A program made the position numbers and the translations under genes. A stretch of 64,000 bases of DNA from NCBI GenBank assembly GCA_934477125.1, contig CAKSOL010000002.1, forward strand, positions 247,997-311,996, given 5' to 3'. The stretch is from an uncultured Eubacteriales bacterium (GTDB taxonomy: Bacteria > Bacillota > Clostridia > Oscillospirales > Acutalibacteraceae). How positions within the stretch are numbered: position 1 is the stretch's first letter; every line of letters begins with the position of its first letter. This document shows positions 18,331-27,570 of the stretch, piece after piece. Below the pieces are notes generated by a model. That model was not told the DNA's origin and searched no databases. It was given only the letters and a program-made list of their open reading frames with translations.

Positions 18331-19950
18331 TTATTTTATATGCAGCCGGCGCAAAAGCTTTTCCGGCAGAACGCTTTTAAGCTGACTAAAGCTTAAAGCA
18401 ATATAAATTCCGCCTGAAACTATACCGCAGACGGCAATATTGAATATCTGAACGAGCTTTGACGCGCTTTCAACCGGAAGTATAAGCCGGAGCAGAATTC
18501 CTGCCGCAACAGCCGCAGCTATGGCGGCAAAGGCGCGCGGAACAGCCTTTAGCGTATCCGAATATCTGAGAGACGGTATATGCCGCCTGAGATAGACGAG
18601 ACTCATCGTATTTGAAACTGCAAAGCCGATAAATGTCGCAAAAACTGCGCCTATATATGCCGGAAGTCCCAAAGCCTTGAAAAGATGCATCATCGGAACA
18701 TCTAAAACAAGATTGGCGGCGAGACCGGAGGTTACGCTGAAATAAATTATCTGCTTGCGGTTAAGGCTTTGCATAAGGGAATTTAAAACCATATAAAGAC
18801 AATCGAATATTGTAACGATTATCGTAAATCGGATAACCGACGGTCCGGTTGCGTCCGCGCCGTAAAAGACAGTCCAAAAGCTGTCCGCCATAAGACTGAT
18901 AAAGCAGGAAATCGGAGCAATAATAAGCAGTATCATTTTAAGACATTTGTTGAAGTTTATATTCACCTGCTTATGATTTCCGGCTGTATAGTCGGATACG
19001 ATATGCGGAATAAGGCTTACGATAAGCCCGGTCGAAACAGCGGTTATAATGGCGTTGAATTTTGTTCCCCAGGTTGTAAAAACGCTGCTGATAAATTCGG
19101 TGTCCTCCGCGCTGAATCCGAGCCGGGGCAGGGTTTTAAGCACCAGTATCATATCTGTTGACGTATAAAGCGTGTTGGCGAGGTTAATTATGATAAACGG
19201 CAGCGCGCAGACGATTATTTCGCGTACTATTTCTCGGTCATTTTCCTTTGTGGATTTAACGCGGCGGTCAAGACCTAATTCGGAGCGGTTGTTTCTCACG
19301 ACAACCGAAAGATAGATATAAGCGATAAGTCCGCCGAGCCCGGCGGCAAGAACTGAAATTCCGACAGCGTTTCTGACAGAATGGGCAATGGTTACAAACA
19401 GGTAGCTTCCGATAAGAACAATGACTATTCTTGCGACCTGTTCAACAATTTGGCTCAGAGAGGGCTGACTGATATATTTGTGTCCCTGAAGATATCCGCG
19501 CTTAATCGAAAGCATCGGAACAATCAACAGAGTAAAGGAAATGCAGCGGATAACAAATACAACGTCCTCCATCGTGTTTCCGCCGGAGATATCTCCTATT
19601 ATCAGGCGGGCTATCGGCTCTGAAAAGATAAAGCACACAAGAAAGGAAGCAAGTGAAAAAACCGCTACCGCAACAGTCGCCAGACGGTACATTCTGATTT
19701 TCTTCTCGTCTTGACCGAGCGTTGAATATTCACTTGTCAGCTTGCTTATGGCAAACGGTATCCCAACGCTTGATATAGTCAGAAAAACATTATAAATATT
19801 GTAAGCATATCCGTAAAGCGCGCCGCCCTGCTTACCGATAATCCTGTAAAACGGAATAACATAGAGTATGCCGAGCAGCTTGCTTATAAATATGCAGGCG
19901 GTGGCGATATAAGCGCCCTCCAAAAAAGAGGTTTTTTTCAGCTTACTCAT
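18331..19950 (-). CDS. MurJ/SpoVB-family lipid-linked polysaccharide flippase
   Basis: 539-aa protein with about 14 predicted membrane helices of the MOP exporter superfamily. The opening FLEGAYIATACIFISKLLG and FYRIIGKQGGALYGYAYN resemble SpoVB/YtgP-type proteins of Firmicutes, which move lipid II or similar undecaprenyl-linked precursors across the membrane. Its start overlaps the asnB stop by 4 nt. Exact cargo (lipid II or another polymer) cannot be read from sequence. Confidence 0.87.
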   Translation of the reverse strand: MSKLKKTSFLEGAYIATACIFISKLLGILYVIPFYRIIGKQGGALYGYAYNIYNVFLTISSVGIPFAISKLTSEYSTLGQDEKKIRMYRLATVAVAVFSLASFLVCFIFSEPIARLIIGDISGGNTMEDVVFVIRCISFTLLIVPMLSIKRGYLQGHKYISQPSLSQIVEQVARIVIVLIGSYLFVTIAHSVRNAVGISVLAAGLGGLIAYIYLSVVVRNNRSELGLDRRVKSTKENDREIVREIIVCALPFIIINLANTLYTSTDMILVLKTLPRLGFSAEDTEFISSVFTTWGTKFNAIITAVSTGLIVSLIPHIVSDYTAGNHKQVNINFNKCLKMILLIIAPISCFISLMADSFWTVFYGADATGPSVIRFTIIVTIFDCLYMVLNSLMQSLNRKQIIYFSVTSGLAANLVLDVPMMHLFKALGLPAYIGAVFATFIGFAVSNTMSLVYLRRHIPSLRYSDTLKAVPRAFAAIAAAVAAGILLRLILPVESASKLVQIFNIAVCGIVSGGIYIALSFSQLKSVLPEKLLRRLHIK

Positions 19951-21788
19951 ACGCCGCCCTCAACAAAGTAGACCTTATACCATATAAGGAAGCAATAAAT
20001 ATTATAAAGCTTTCTTCCGTTATTTTCCTTGCCTGAATAATGATTTTCGAGAAGTCTTTCAATAACCTTGCGGTCAAAAAACAGCGGGACATATTCCGCT
20101 GAAAACTCGGTTTTCAGCATATTGTAATACTTTTCCTCGCGAATCCATTTTGAAAAGGGAACAGGGAAACCCAATTTTCTTCTTCCAGCCCATTCGTCGG
20201 GCATCTTTTCGTCTGCAATATCACGGAAAATAGCTTTGGTTCTGCCGTTTTTGACAAGATACTGCGTCGGAACCTTTGACGCCGCTTTCCAGACCTCGCG
20301 GTCAAGAAACGGAACGCGAAGCTCTATTGAGTTTGCCATAGTCATTTTGTCCGCTTTAAGCAGAATATCCTGCGGCAGCCAGAAGTGCATATCAATATAC
20401 ATTTTCTGCAATACCTCGTCGCAGTCCTTAACCTTTGCAAAATACGGACGGAGAACGTCGGTCGTGGTCATACTGTCCTTTAAGTCGCTGCAGAGAATAG
20501 AGTTCGCCTCGTCCTCGTCCATTATCTGAGCGTGACCGAGATACCGCTCGCAAAACGGCTTGCTGTATTTTATAATTGTGTTTTTACCGGGGAAATGCGG
20601 CAGCTTTTTGGATACGGACGCCATTGCGCGCCGAATACACGCTGGCAGCTTCATATAAGCTCTTACCGCGCGCGTTTCATAGTATTCGTTATATCCTCCG
20701 AACATTTCGTCCGACCCCTCGCCCGAAAGAACAACCTTAACCTGCTCTCTTGCAAGCTTTGATAGAAACAGCAGGGGAACTGCCGAAAGATTGGCGTCCG
20801 GCTCGTCCGTATGATACTGAACGCGCGGGAGAGCCTCGAAAAATTCTTCCTTTGAAATATAACGGCTGAAATTGTTTATATGGCAGAGCGCGGAAAAGTC
20901 AGCCGCCATTTTTGTTTCGTCAAAGCCGGCAACGTCAAAGCCTACCGTAAATGTTTTGTCCGGCTTTGCAACGCTGACAACATAAGAGGAGTCAACGCCG
21001 CCCGAAAGGTATGAGCCTACCTCAACATCGGACGTCATCTGATGGTATCTGACCGAATTTTCAAGGGCGTCTGTTATTTCTTTCCTGTGAGCCTCGTATC
21101 CGAGATCCTGCTTGTTGTATTCGACCTCAAAATAGCGGTTAATTTCCAGTTCTCCGTTTTCGTAGCTGAACCAATGTCCCGGGCGCAGCTTGAAAACGTT
21201 CTTGAAAAATGTTTCGTCGAAAACCGAATACTGAAATACCAGGAACATTTTAAGAGCCGCTCGGTTTACTTCCTTTTTAAAGCCCGGATGAGCGAGCATC
21301 GATTTAATTTCCGAGGAAAACATAAATTCGCCGTCCGCGCGGTAATAATAGAACGGCTTTATTCCGAATGGGTCGCGCGCTCCGACAAGCCTGTGTGTTT
21401 TTCTGTCGTAAATAACAAATGCGAACATTCCGCGCAGACGAGGAAACAGCTCCGCGCCGTATTCCTCATAGCCGTGAAGTATAGCCTCGGTGTCGGCATT
21501 GGTTTTGAAAATATGCCCCTTAGCCTCAAGCTCAGCGCGAAGCTCTTTGTGATTATATATTTCGCCGTTAAATACAATAACAAGATTTCCGTCCTCGTTA
21601 AATATCGGCTGGTCTCCGCCTGCAAGGTCAACGATAGCGAGCCGCCTGAAGCCGAGGGCGGCGTAATCGTCGGTAAAATATCCGTCGCTGTCGGGTCCGC
21701 GGTGAATAATCATATCAGCCATTTTTTTAACGATTTCCTGCTTTTTATCCGCCGCCGTGCAGTCGGCAAATCCGGTAAATCCACACAT
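19947..21788 (-). CDS. asnB: Asparagine synthase (glutamine-hydrolysing), AsnB family
   Basis: 613 aa. N-terminal class II glutaminase with the processed nucleophile Cys2 (MCGFTGF) and NGEIYNHKELR; C-terminal ATP-pyrophosphatase with SGGVDSS and LSGEGSDE. It transfers glutamine amide nitrogen to a carboxylate. In Bacillus an AsnB paralogue amidates meso-DAP in peptidoglycan and in lactobacilli AsnH amidates D-Asp crossbridges. Here the position between an ATP-grasp ligase and a flippase makes a wall-precursor role plausible, but free asparagine synthesis is equally allowed by sequence. Confidence 0.9.
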   Translation of the reverse strand: MCGFTGFADCTAADKKQEIVKKMADMIIHRGPDSDGYFTDDYAALGFRRLAIVDLAGGDQPIFNEDGNLVIVFNGEIYNHKELRAELEAKGHIFKTNADTEAILHGYEEYGAELFPRLRGMFAFVIYDRKTHRLVGARDPFGIKPFYYYRADGEFMFSSEIKSMLAHPGFKKEVNRAALKMFLVFQYSVFDETFFKNVFKLRPGHWFSYENGELEINRYFEVEYNKQDLGYEAHRKEITDALENSVRYHQMTSDVEVGSYLSGGVDSSYVVSVAKPDKTFTVGFDVAGFDETKMAADFSALCHINNFSRYISKEEFFEALPRVQYHTDEPDANLSAVPLLFLSKLAREQVKVVLSGEGSDEMFGGYNEYYETRAVRAYMKLPACIRRAMASVSKKLPHFPGKNTIIKYSKPFCERYLGHAQIMDEDEANSILCSDLKDSMTTTDVLRPYFAKVKDCDEVLQKMYIDMHFWLPQDILLKADKMTMANSIELRVPFLDREVWKAASKVPTQYLVKNGRTKAIFRDIADEKMPDEWAGRRKLGFPVPFSKWIREEKYYNMLKTEFSAEYVPLFFDRKVIERLLENHYSGKENNGRKLYNIYCFLIWYKVYFVEGGV

Positions 21789-21791
21789 TTT

Positions 21792-23006
21792 CTATTCATT
21801 CCTCCAATAACCTGCGGCATAGTCCCTGTAATAGCGGAGCTGCCGCTTCAAAAGGTAGAGCTTCCGCTTTAAATTGCGGTCGCGGCTGTAATGCAGAGGG
21901 TCAGCGTGACCCTTCCTCCATTGCCGCAGAGCGTCGGCTTTAAATCCGCTGTCTTTAACATACTTCTTTATTATTCCCCGCGGAACAAACGAAAGCATAG
22001 CGGTATCGGTCAAAAGTCCGTAATCCGGAACAGCATTATTAAAGCAGTCCTCAGCTAATATTTTAACCGGATTGCAGCCGAGAGAGCAGATGTAATAGCT
22101 GCACCGTCCCTGCCGTGCATTTATTTCAAGAACCTTGAACCTGCCGTCGCGTTCGTCATATTTCAGGTCAAACTCGGCAAATCCGCAGTAGCCTATATCC
22201 TCCAGGAATTTCTTGATATCGGCGGCTATGCTTTCTGTGCCGCCGAACGGATTTCTCCCGTTTATCAAAACGGCGGCATTTCCGACCATCGCGCGCGTAT
22301 GCTCCTGAAGTCCTATCTGAGCAAACGAAAGCATTTTCAGCCTTCCGTTCCGGTCGCAATAGGCAACCGCGTCGAAAAGACGGCTGTCGTCTCCGGGAAT
22401 GTAGTCCTGAAGAATAAGCCTGTCCCGATATCCTCCGTCGGTTATCAGCCTGACGGTATTTTCAAGCTCCTGCTGAGAATATATTTTGTATATTTTATTT
22501 TTTCCCTCGAATGACAGATGATTATACTCAATAACATTGCTCGGCTTAACTATCATCGGAAAGCTGAAATCAGACGGAACCTCAGAAACGGCGGAGCAGT
22601 CGTAATACTCGGTTCGCGGTAAATTCAGAATACTGTCCGCATAGGTTTTGTAAAAGCTTTCCTTATACATAAATGTATTGATGATTTTAATATCGGGATA
22701 ATTGAAAACATAGCCCATTTCTCGTAGCCGTTCGGCATTCTTGGCGATAAAACCGGCATATGTTTCGTTTGAGGAAATCAAAAGCGTTTTTTTATCCGGT
22801 ATTTTCAGCTTATAAACCGCGTCTAAAAATCCGTTTTCATCCCATATGTTTTCATCGTATTTAATTGTAAGTATATCCGAAAACGCGGTAAAGGGGAGAG
22901 GGGATTTTCCGAGCAGACGGGCGCGCTGGCCGGTAAGCTCATGATAACAGCGCGCCATATAATAGGCGTTCGCATCGGTTCCGGCTATCAGTATTTCAAA
23001 ATCCAT
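21792..23006 (-). CDS. ATP-grasp carboxylate-amine ligase-like protein
   Basis: 404 aa. An N-terminal Rossmann-like region (ILIAGTDANAYYMARCYHE) is followed by an ATP-grasp fold with lysine-bearing FPMIVKPSN and the Mg-binding FKVLEINARQGR. The C-terminal 60 residues are very basic. The organisation resembles D-aspartate ligases and other ATP-grasp ligases that add an amino acid to a peptidoglycan or cell-surface precursor. It sits 3 nt after asnB's neighbour boundary and directly after the racemase gene. Substrates are inferred from context only. Confidence 0.75.
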   Translation of the reverse strand: MDFEILIAGTDANAYYMARCYHELTGQRARLLGKSPLPFTAFSDILTIKYDENIWDENGFLDAVYKLKIPDKKTLLISSNETYAGFIAKNAERLREMGYVFNYPDIKIINTFMYKESFYKTYADSILNLPRTEYYDCSAVSEVPSDFSFPMIVKPSNVIEYNHLSFEGKNKIYKIYSQQELENTVRLITDGGYRDRLILQDYIPGDDSRLFDAVAYCDRNGRLKMLSFAQIGLQEHTRAMVGNAAVLINGRNPFGGTESIAADIKKFLEDIGYCGFAEFDLKYDERDGRFKVLEINARQGRCSYYICSLGCNPVKILAEDCFNNAVPDYGLLTDTAMLSFVPRGIIKKYVKDSGFKADALRQWRKGHADPLHYSRDRNLKRKLYLLKRQLRYYRDYAAGYWRNE

Positions 23007-24164
23007 TTACAGATAGTATTCCTTTCCATCGTATATCCTCGGCACCCGTGACGATATTCCGGTAAGCAGACGGTAAGCGTTTGTTCCGGAACGGTGTGCC
23101 GAGACGGAAATCGGTATATTGTTTCCGAATATCTCAACCCGGTCGCCGATTTTTGTATTATCCTGTACCTCAAGCTGAATCATATCCATACATACCTCGC
23201 CGATTATCCGGCAGGCGTTATTATTGACATATACGCTTTTTGCGTTTGTCGGAACGCCGTCGTAATATCCGATAGCGGCGGTCGCAACGGTTATATCGCG
23301 GTCAGCTGTGAATTTTGCGCCGTAGCCGACAAATTCGCCTTTTTTGACCCGCTTTATGTCAATAATTTCACTATAAAGCGCCATAGCCGTTTTAAGCTTT
23401 AATCCGTTTTCAAAAACAGGCTCGTCCGGCATTTGTCCGCGCAGCAGAAGCTTACGCTTGAGCGCGTGCAGACCGGTAGGAGAGGGGACACTCTGCGCGA
23501 ATCCGTACATACATATGCCGAGCCTTGTTCCGTTTACAAAATCGGGCTTTTTATGATGCACCAGAGTAAGCGAACGGTCAATATGAACGATAGGAACGGC
23601 AGAGAGGTCTATTTTACCGGTAAGTCTTTTAAATTCCGCAAGCTGCTCGCCGTAATGCAAATCGTTAAGACCGCTTGTTGCAAGATGAGTGTAAATTCCT
23701 TCAAGGGTTATATTTCCGCTTTTTTCTATAAGCTCAACGCATTTTTTAACCTCATCGGGATTTTTAAAACCGAGACGGTTCATTCCGGTATCAAGCTTTA
23801 TATGAACTTTCGTTCCTGCCGGAGCGATTTCGAGCAGCTGTTCGAGATAATCAGTCCTGTGAACGGTAAGCGTTACTCCGTTCTCAAATGCAGTTAAAGA
23901 AAATTCCGGTGCGACAGGCTCAAGGCAAAGTATCGGAATATCGTATTCATATTCTCTTATGCGGATTGCTTCTTCAAGGGTAGCTGCGGCAAAATAATTT
24001 ATACCGCCCGCCGCAAGCGCCTTGACCGACTGCATACCGTGACCGTAAGCATTGCCCTTTACAACTCCGAAGTAGTACTTAAAGTCGGGGTATTGCTCCC
24101 GTATTTGCCTGACATTGCTTTCAAGCGCTTCGGAATTTATCACGGCATAGGTTTTTCTGAACAT
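23007..24164 (-). CDS. alr: Alanine racemase-like PLP enzyme
   Basis: 385 aa, fold type III PLP enzyme. The PLP lysine is K36 in VVKGNAYGHG (usual form KANAYGHG). KLDTGMNRLGF, VGYGAKF, EVCMDM and SSRVPRI follow in the order seen in Alr. Deviations from common Alr (G for A after the lysine, CMDM for CMDQ, YYDGVP for YADGY) raise the possibility of Ser/Asp or broad-specificity racemase activity. No gap separates it from the ATP-grasp gene, so its D-amino acid may feed that ligase. Confidence 0.85.
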   Translation of the reverse strand: MFRKTYAVINSEALESNVRQIREQYPDFKYYFGVVKGNAYGHGMQSVKALAAGGINYFAAATLEEAIRIREYEYDIPILCLEPVAPEFSLTAFENGVTLTVHRTDYLEQLLEIAPAGTKVHIKLDTGMNRLGFKNPDEVKKCVELIEKSGNITLEGIYTHLATSGLNDLHYGEQLAEFKRLTGKIDLSAVPIVHIDRSLTLVHHKKPDFVNGTRLGICMYGFAQSVPSPTGLHALKRKLLLRGQMPDEPVFENGLKLKTAMALYSEIIDIKRVKKGEFVGYGAKFTADRDITVATAAIGYYDGVPTNAKSVYVNNNACRIIGEVCMDMIQLEVQDNTKIGDRVEIFGNNIPISVSAHRSGTNAYRLLTGISSRVPRIYDGKEYYL

Positions 24165-24167
24165 AAA

Positions 24168-24860
24168 TTACCTCCGGTTATTCCTGTTGGCAAGACTTAT
24201 CAGGCGCAGCAGCTGGAGAAGTGCGGTTATAACCGCCGCAACATAGGTAAGCGCGGCAGCGGTAAGAACTGATTTAACGCCTTTGAGCTGCGATGGGTCT
24301 GCAAGCAGCTGTCCGTCCCGTACTGTTGCAACAGCGCGGCGCGAAGCGTTGAACTCAACCGGGAGCGTTATAAGCTGGAAAAGCAGAACCGCGCAAAAAA
24401 GAATAATTCCGAAGTTTATTAAAAAGGCGCTGCTGAAAATTATTCCGAGCAATACAAGCGGCATTGAGAGCTGAGAGCCGATATTGCAAACCGGAATTAT
24501 TGCCGCTCTGAGCTTTATCGGAGTGTACCCGGTCGCATACTGAACCGCGTGACCGGCTTCGTGAGCCGCAACCCCGACCGCCGCGACAGAACAGCTTGAA
24601 TAAACCGAATCCGAAAGTCGGATAACATTTGAACGCGGGTCGTAGTGGTCTGTAAGCTCGCCCGCAACCCGCTCAACCGCAACTCCGGTAACACCGTGAA
24701 ACTTCAAAACAGCCATTGCGGCGTCCGCTCCCGTCATATTGCAGGAAACGCGCGACCAGCGCGAAAATGCGCTCTTAACTCCGATTTGAGCCGCAAGAGA
24801 AATAATAAGCGCGGGTATAACGAATATTAAATAGCCGTAATAATCTGCATACCAGTACAT
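24168..24860 (-). CDS. YugP-type membrane zinc metallopeptidase
   Basis: 230 aa. An N-terminal membrane helix (about 9-25), then the zinc motif HEAGH (H100, E101, H104) in VAAHEAGHAVQY, then two or three more helices. This matches the neutral zinc metallopeptidase family Zn_peptidase_2 (YugP). Role unknown in the family; location is membrane. It lies 18 nt downstream of ychF and 3 nt upstream of the racemase. Confidence 0.9.
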   Translation of the reverse strand: MYWYADYYGYLIFVIPALIISLAAQIGVKSAFSRWSRVSCNMTGADAAMAVLKFHGVTGVAVERVAGELTDHYDPRSNVIRLSDSVYSSCSVAAVGVAAHEAGHAVQYATGYTPIKLRAAIIPVCNIGSQLSMPLVLLGIIFSSAFLINFGIILFCAVLLFQLITLPVEFNASRRAVATVRDGQLLADPSQLKGVKSVLTAAALTYVAAVITALLQLLRLISLANRNNRR

Positions 24861-24878
24861 AAAATACCTCCGAATAAT

Positions 24879-25979
24879 TTATACGTTAAAGCGGAACAGT
24901 ACTATATCGCCGTCGCGCATAACATAGTCCTTGCCCTCGCTGCGGACAAGACCTTTTTCCTTTGCCGCGGTCATACTTCCTCCGCAAGCCATAAATTCGT
25001 CAAATCCGATAACCTCGGCGCGGATAAAGCCGCGTTCAAAGTCGCTGTGAATTTTTCCGGCTGCCTGGGGAGCGCGCGTACCCTCTGTTATGGTCCAGGC
25101 TCTTACCTCCGGCTTTCCTGCGGTCAAATAGGAAATCAGCCCTAACAGGTGATAGCATTTCTGAATCATTCTGTCGAGACCTGAGCGCTCAAGTCCGAGT
25201 TCTTCGAGGAACATCGCTTTTTCCTCATCGTCAAGACCGGAAATTTCAGCCTCAAGCGCCGCGCATACCGGAAGAATTTCTGCCTTTTCGCGCTCGGCAA
25301 TCTCCTTAACGGTGTTATAATTCCTGTTCTGTTCAATCCCGGATGTAAAATCATCCTCGCTCATATTGCAGGCGTATATAACCGGCTTTCCGGAAAGCAG
25401 AGGCATATCGTTTAATACGGCTGTTTCGGCGTCGTCGGTTATTTCAACCGAACGTGCCGGCTGTCCGTTTTCAAGGTGTGCCATAAGCCGCTTTAAAAAG
25501 TCAACCTCTCGCTGCATTCCCTTATCGCCCTTCAAAGCCTTCAGCGAGCGGTCAAGCCTGCGCTGAACAAGCTCTAAATCGGAAAGAATAAGCTCAAGAT
25601 TTATAGTTTCGATATCGCGTGCCGGGTCAACCGAGCCTTCAACGTGGATAACGTCCGTTCCCTCAAAGCAGCGCACAACATGAACTATCGCGTCAACCTC
25701 TCTGATATTGGAAAGGAACTTGTTTCCGAGACCTTCGCCCTTTGACGCGCCCTTTACAAGACCGGCTATATCGACAAATTCAATAACCGCAGGCGTGAAT
25801 TTATCGGGGTGGTATATTTCCGCCAGCTTTTCAAGTCTTTCATCCGGAACGCTTACCATACCGACATTCGGCTCGATTGTGCAGAAAGGATAATTCGCCG
25901 ACTGCGCTCCGGCGTTTGTAATAGCGTTAAAAAGCGTTGATTTGCCGACGTTCGGCAGTCCTACCATTCCTAATTTCAT
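24879..25979 (-). CDS. ychF: Obg-like ATPase YchF
   Basis: 366 aa, complete. P-loop GLPNVGKST at residues 6-14, switch region with VDIAGLVKGASKGEGLGN, NMSE specificity motif and a C-terminal TGS domain. YchF binds ribosomes and ATP and is linked to stress translation. The first 18 nt of the gene and its AAGGAG ribosome site lie inside the 51-bp repeat that bounds the integrated element, so the gene remains intact but its native upstream DNA is now 11 kb away at 37164. Expression may come from read-through of the integrase gene 55 nt upstream. Confidence 0.97.
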   Translation of the reverse strand: MKLGMVGLPNVGKSTLFNAITNAGAQSANYPFCTIEPNVGMVSVPDERLEKLAEIYHPDKFTPAVIEFVDIAGLVKGASKGEGLGNKFLSNIREVDAIVHVVRCFEGTDVIHVEGSVDPARDIETINLELILSDLELVQRRLDRSLKALKGDKGMQREVDFLKRLMAHLENGQPARSVEITDDAETAVLNDMPLLSGKPVIYACNMSEDDFTSGIEQNRNYNTVKEIAEREKAEILPVCAALEAEISGLDDEEKAMFLEELGLERSGLDRMIQKCYHLLGLISYLTAGKPEVRAWTITEGTRAPQAAGKIHSDFERGFIRAEVIGFDEFMACGGSMTAAKEKGLVRSEGKDYVMRDGDIVLFRFNV

Positions 25980-26012
25980 TTATTCCCATATCTCCTTATT
26001 TTATTAGTGTTT
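25962..26012. repeat. Attachment-site direct repeat, ychF-proximal copy
   Basis: 51-bp sequence identical to 37113-37163. It contains the ychF ribosome site, start codon and first six codons. It is the integrase-proximal junction of the element. Confidence 0.92.
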
Positions 26013-26033
26013 GGGGCGTTTTTATTTGCCCAA

Positions 26034-27236
26034 CTACACCATTTCTACACCATTTTGCAGAAATGAATAGTTTTCAAATTGATGAACGGCGTTTACAAAA
26101 GAATCCTCGGTCACATGCACATATCTGTCCATAGTCATTTGAAGACTTGAATGCCCCAAAAGCCTTTGTAAAACCTTTGGCTGCATACCGCTTTCTATCG
26201 CCCGTGTTGCGTATGTATGGCGTAAAGCGTGCATACAAAAGCGTTTAATGCCTGCCTCGTCGCACAATTTGTATAGATGTGTGTCATATGAGCTGTTTTT
26301 TGCAGGTTCGCCCGTTCTCCAATTTATAAATACAAGGTCTTTCATTTCAAGAAAAGATTTCGCCCCGGTATGCCTGTCAATAAACTCCAATGTCTGCGAA
26401 AGCGTTTCGGAGGTCTTGCGAGTTTTTGCGGTCTTGTAAATATCCTTTAGAATTTCGTAAGCTTTATCGGTTAACGGAATAGTGCGGTAGCTTTGCGGTG
26501 TTTTCGGCGGTCCTGCTCTCCAACAGCCTTGACCGTGCCTGTATTCTAAAGTTTTATTAACGGTTAAAGTCCGCTTTTTCCAATTGATAGCGTCCCATGT
26601 CAGACCGATCAATTCGCCCGTGCGAAGTCCCGTTTCGAGAATAAGCGAATATTGCGCATAATTGTGAGAGCATTTTGCGGCTTCTAAAAATTGCCGCTGT
26701 TCGCTTACTGTAAGATATTTAATATCGTTTACTTCACGTACAGGTTTGGTGTACCTTACGCCGTTCATAGGGTGCTTTTCAATTATATCGTTCATCAATG
26801 CGGATTTAAGCATAGTTCCCATACAAATATAGGTTTGCCTTATTGTCGAGCCTGCGTAATCGCTGTCCATTTTGTTTAATACCAATTTGCAGTGCATAGG
26901 CTTAACATCGGCTAAAAGCATTTTGCCGATAACGGGCTGTATATTGAATTTATACCGTTCACGATAATTCCTTACGGTATTTGGGGCTAAATCACCCACA
27001 ATATTATTTATCCAATATTCAAACCATTCATCAACCGTCATACTTGACGGGGCAAAAATATTGCCGTGCTTATCTGCATATTTTGAGTCCTCTAACCAGT
27101 TGCGAGCTTCCGGAAGAAGCGAAAAACATTTTTCGTGTCTTTTACCTGTTCTGTCAACAAATCTTGCGGTATATAATCCGTCCTTTCTTTGGCAAATACC
27201 TTTTCCTAATTCTTTTCCTTTAAGGTTTTTACCCAT
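26034..27236 (-). CDS. int: Tn916-type tyrosine integrase
   Basis: 400 aa. N-terminal arm-binding region (about 1-65), SAM-like core-binding domain (about 66-165) and catalytic domain with R205 (GLRTGEL), H336/R339 (HALRHTYATR), H362 (LGHSSL) and nucleophile Y372. The ATG at 27236 is chosen because AAGGAG precedes it; the open frame extends 14 codons further upstream without a ribosome site. The gene ends inside a pair of CACCATTT repeats and 22 bp from the attachment repeat, the normal position for the integrase of an integrated element. Confidence 0.93.
   Translation of the reverse strand: MGKNLKGKELGKGICQRKDGLYTARFVDRTGKRHEKCFSLLPEARNWLEDSKYADKHGNIFAPSSMTVDEWFEYWINNIVGDLAPNTVRNYRERYKFNIQPVIGKMLLADVKPMHCKLVLNKMDSDYAGSTIRQTYICMGTMLKSALMNDIIEKHPMNGVRYTKPVREVNDIKYLTVSEQRQFLEAAKCSHNYAQYSLILETGLRTGELIGLTWDAINWKKRTLTVNKTLEYRHGQGCWRAGPPKTPQSYRTIPLTDKAYEILKDIYKTAKTRKTSETLSQTLEFIDRHTGAKSFLEMKDLVFINWRTGEPAKNSSYDTHLYKLCDEAGIKRFCMHALRHTYATRAIESGMQPKVLQRLLGHSSLQMTMDRYVHVTEDSFVNAVHQFENYSFLQNGVEMV
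26035..26056. repeat. Candidate integrase arm-type sites, left end
   Basis: Two tandem copies of TACACCATTT spaced 11 bp, overlapping the last codons of int. A matching pair lies at 36967-36989 near the other end of the element. Paired short direct repeats at both ends are what tyrosine integrase arm domains bind. Confidence 0.55.
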
Positions 27237-27344
27237 TTTAAAACTCCTTTCTCCAAACGAGAAAAAGAGCCAATGCAACTATTATATTATAATGCATCGG
27301 CCCTGTTTTTTCAATATAAAACATATAAAATTAATATGACCGTA

Positions 27345-27551
27345 TTAAATTGTTAATTTATTGCTGATGAATTGCTCAAATTCCTTGCGTTTAACAAGCT
27401 TTTTTGTTCCGACATATAGCACAAACGGACAATTCGGACTCCGCAGCATACGGTCAATGCGGTTAATACCTATATTGCTGTATTCTGCGGCTTCTTTTAC
27501 TGTCATTGTAAGCCTTAAATTAAGCGGTATACCTACATTGCTTTGTTGCAT
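27345..27551 (-). CDS. xis: Excisionase-like DNA-binding protein
   Basis: 68 aa. A winged-helix/MerR-like excisionase: MTVKEAAEYSNIGINRIDRM forms the recognition helix and CPFVLYVGTKKLVKRKEFEQF the wing, closely like Tn916 Xis. AAGGAGTG lies 7 nt before the ATG. It sits directly upstream of int, the standard order. It directs the integrase toward excision. Confidence 0.88.
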   Translation of the reverse strand: MQQSNVGIPLNLRLTMTVKEAAEYSNIGINRIDRMLRSPNCPFVLYVGTKKLVKRKEFEQFISNKLTI

Positions 27552-27570
27552 TCAAACACACTCCTTTCCG

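Noticed and set aside
21042..21872. 276-codon rightward open frame
   Set aside because: Antisense shadow of asnB and the ATP-grasp gene.
26035..26056. Short CRISPR-like repeat
   Set aside because: Only two copies with no spacers, matched at the other end of the element; better read as integrase arm sites.
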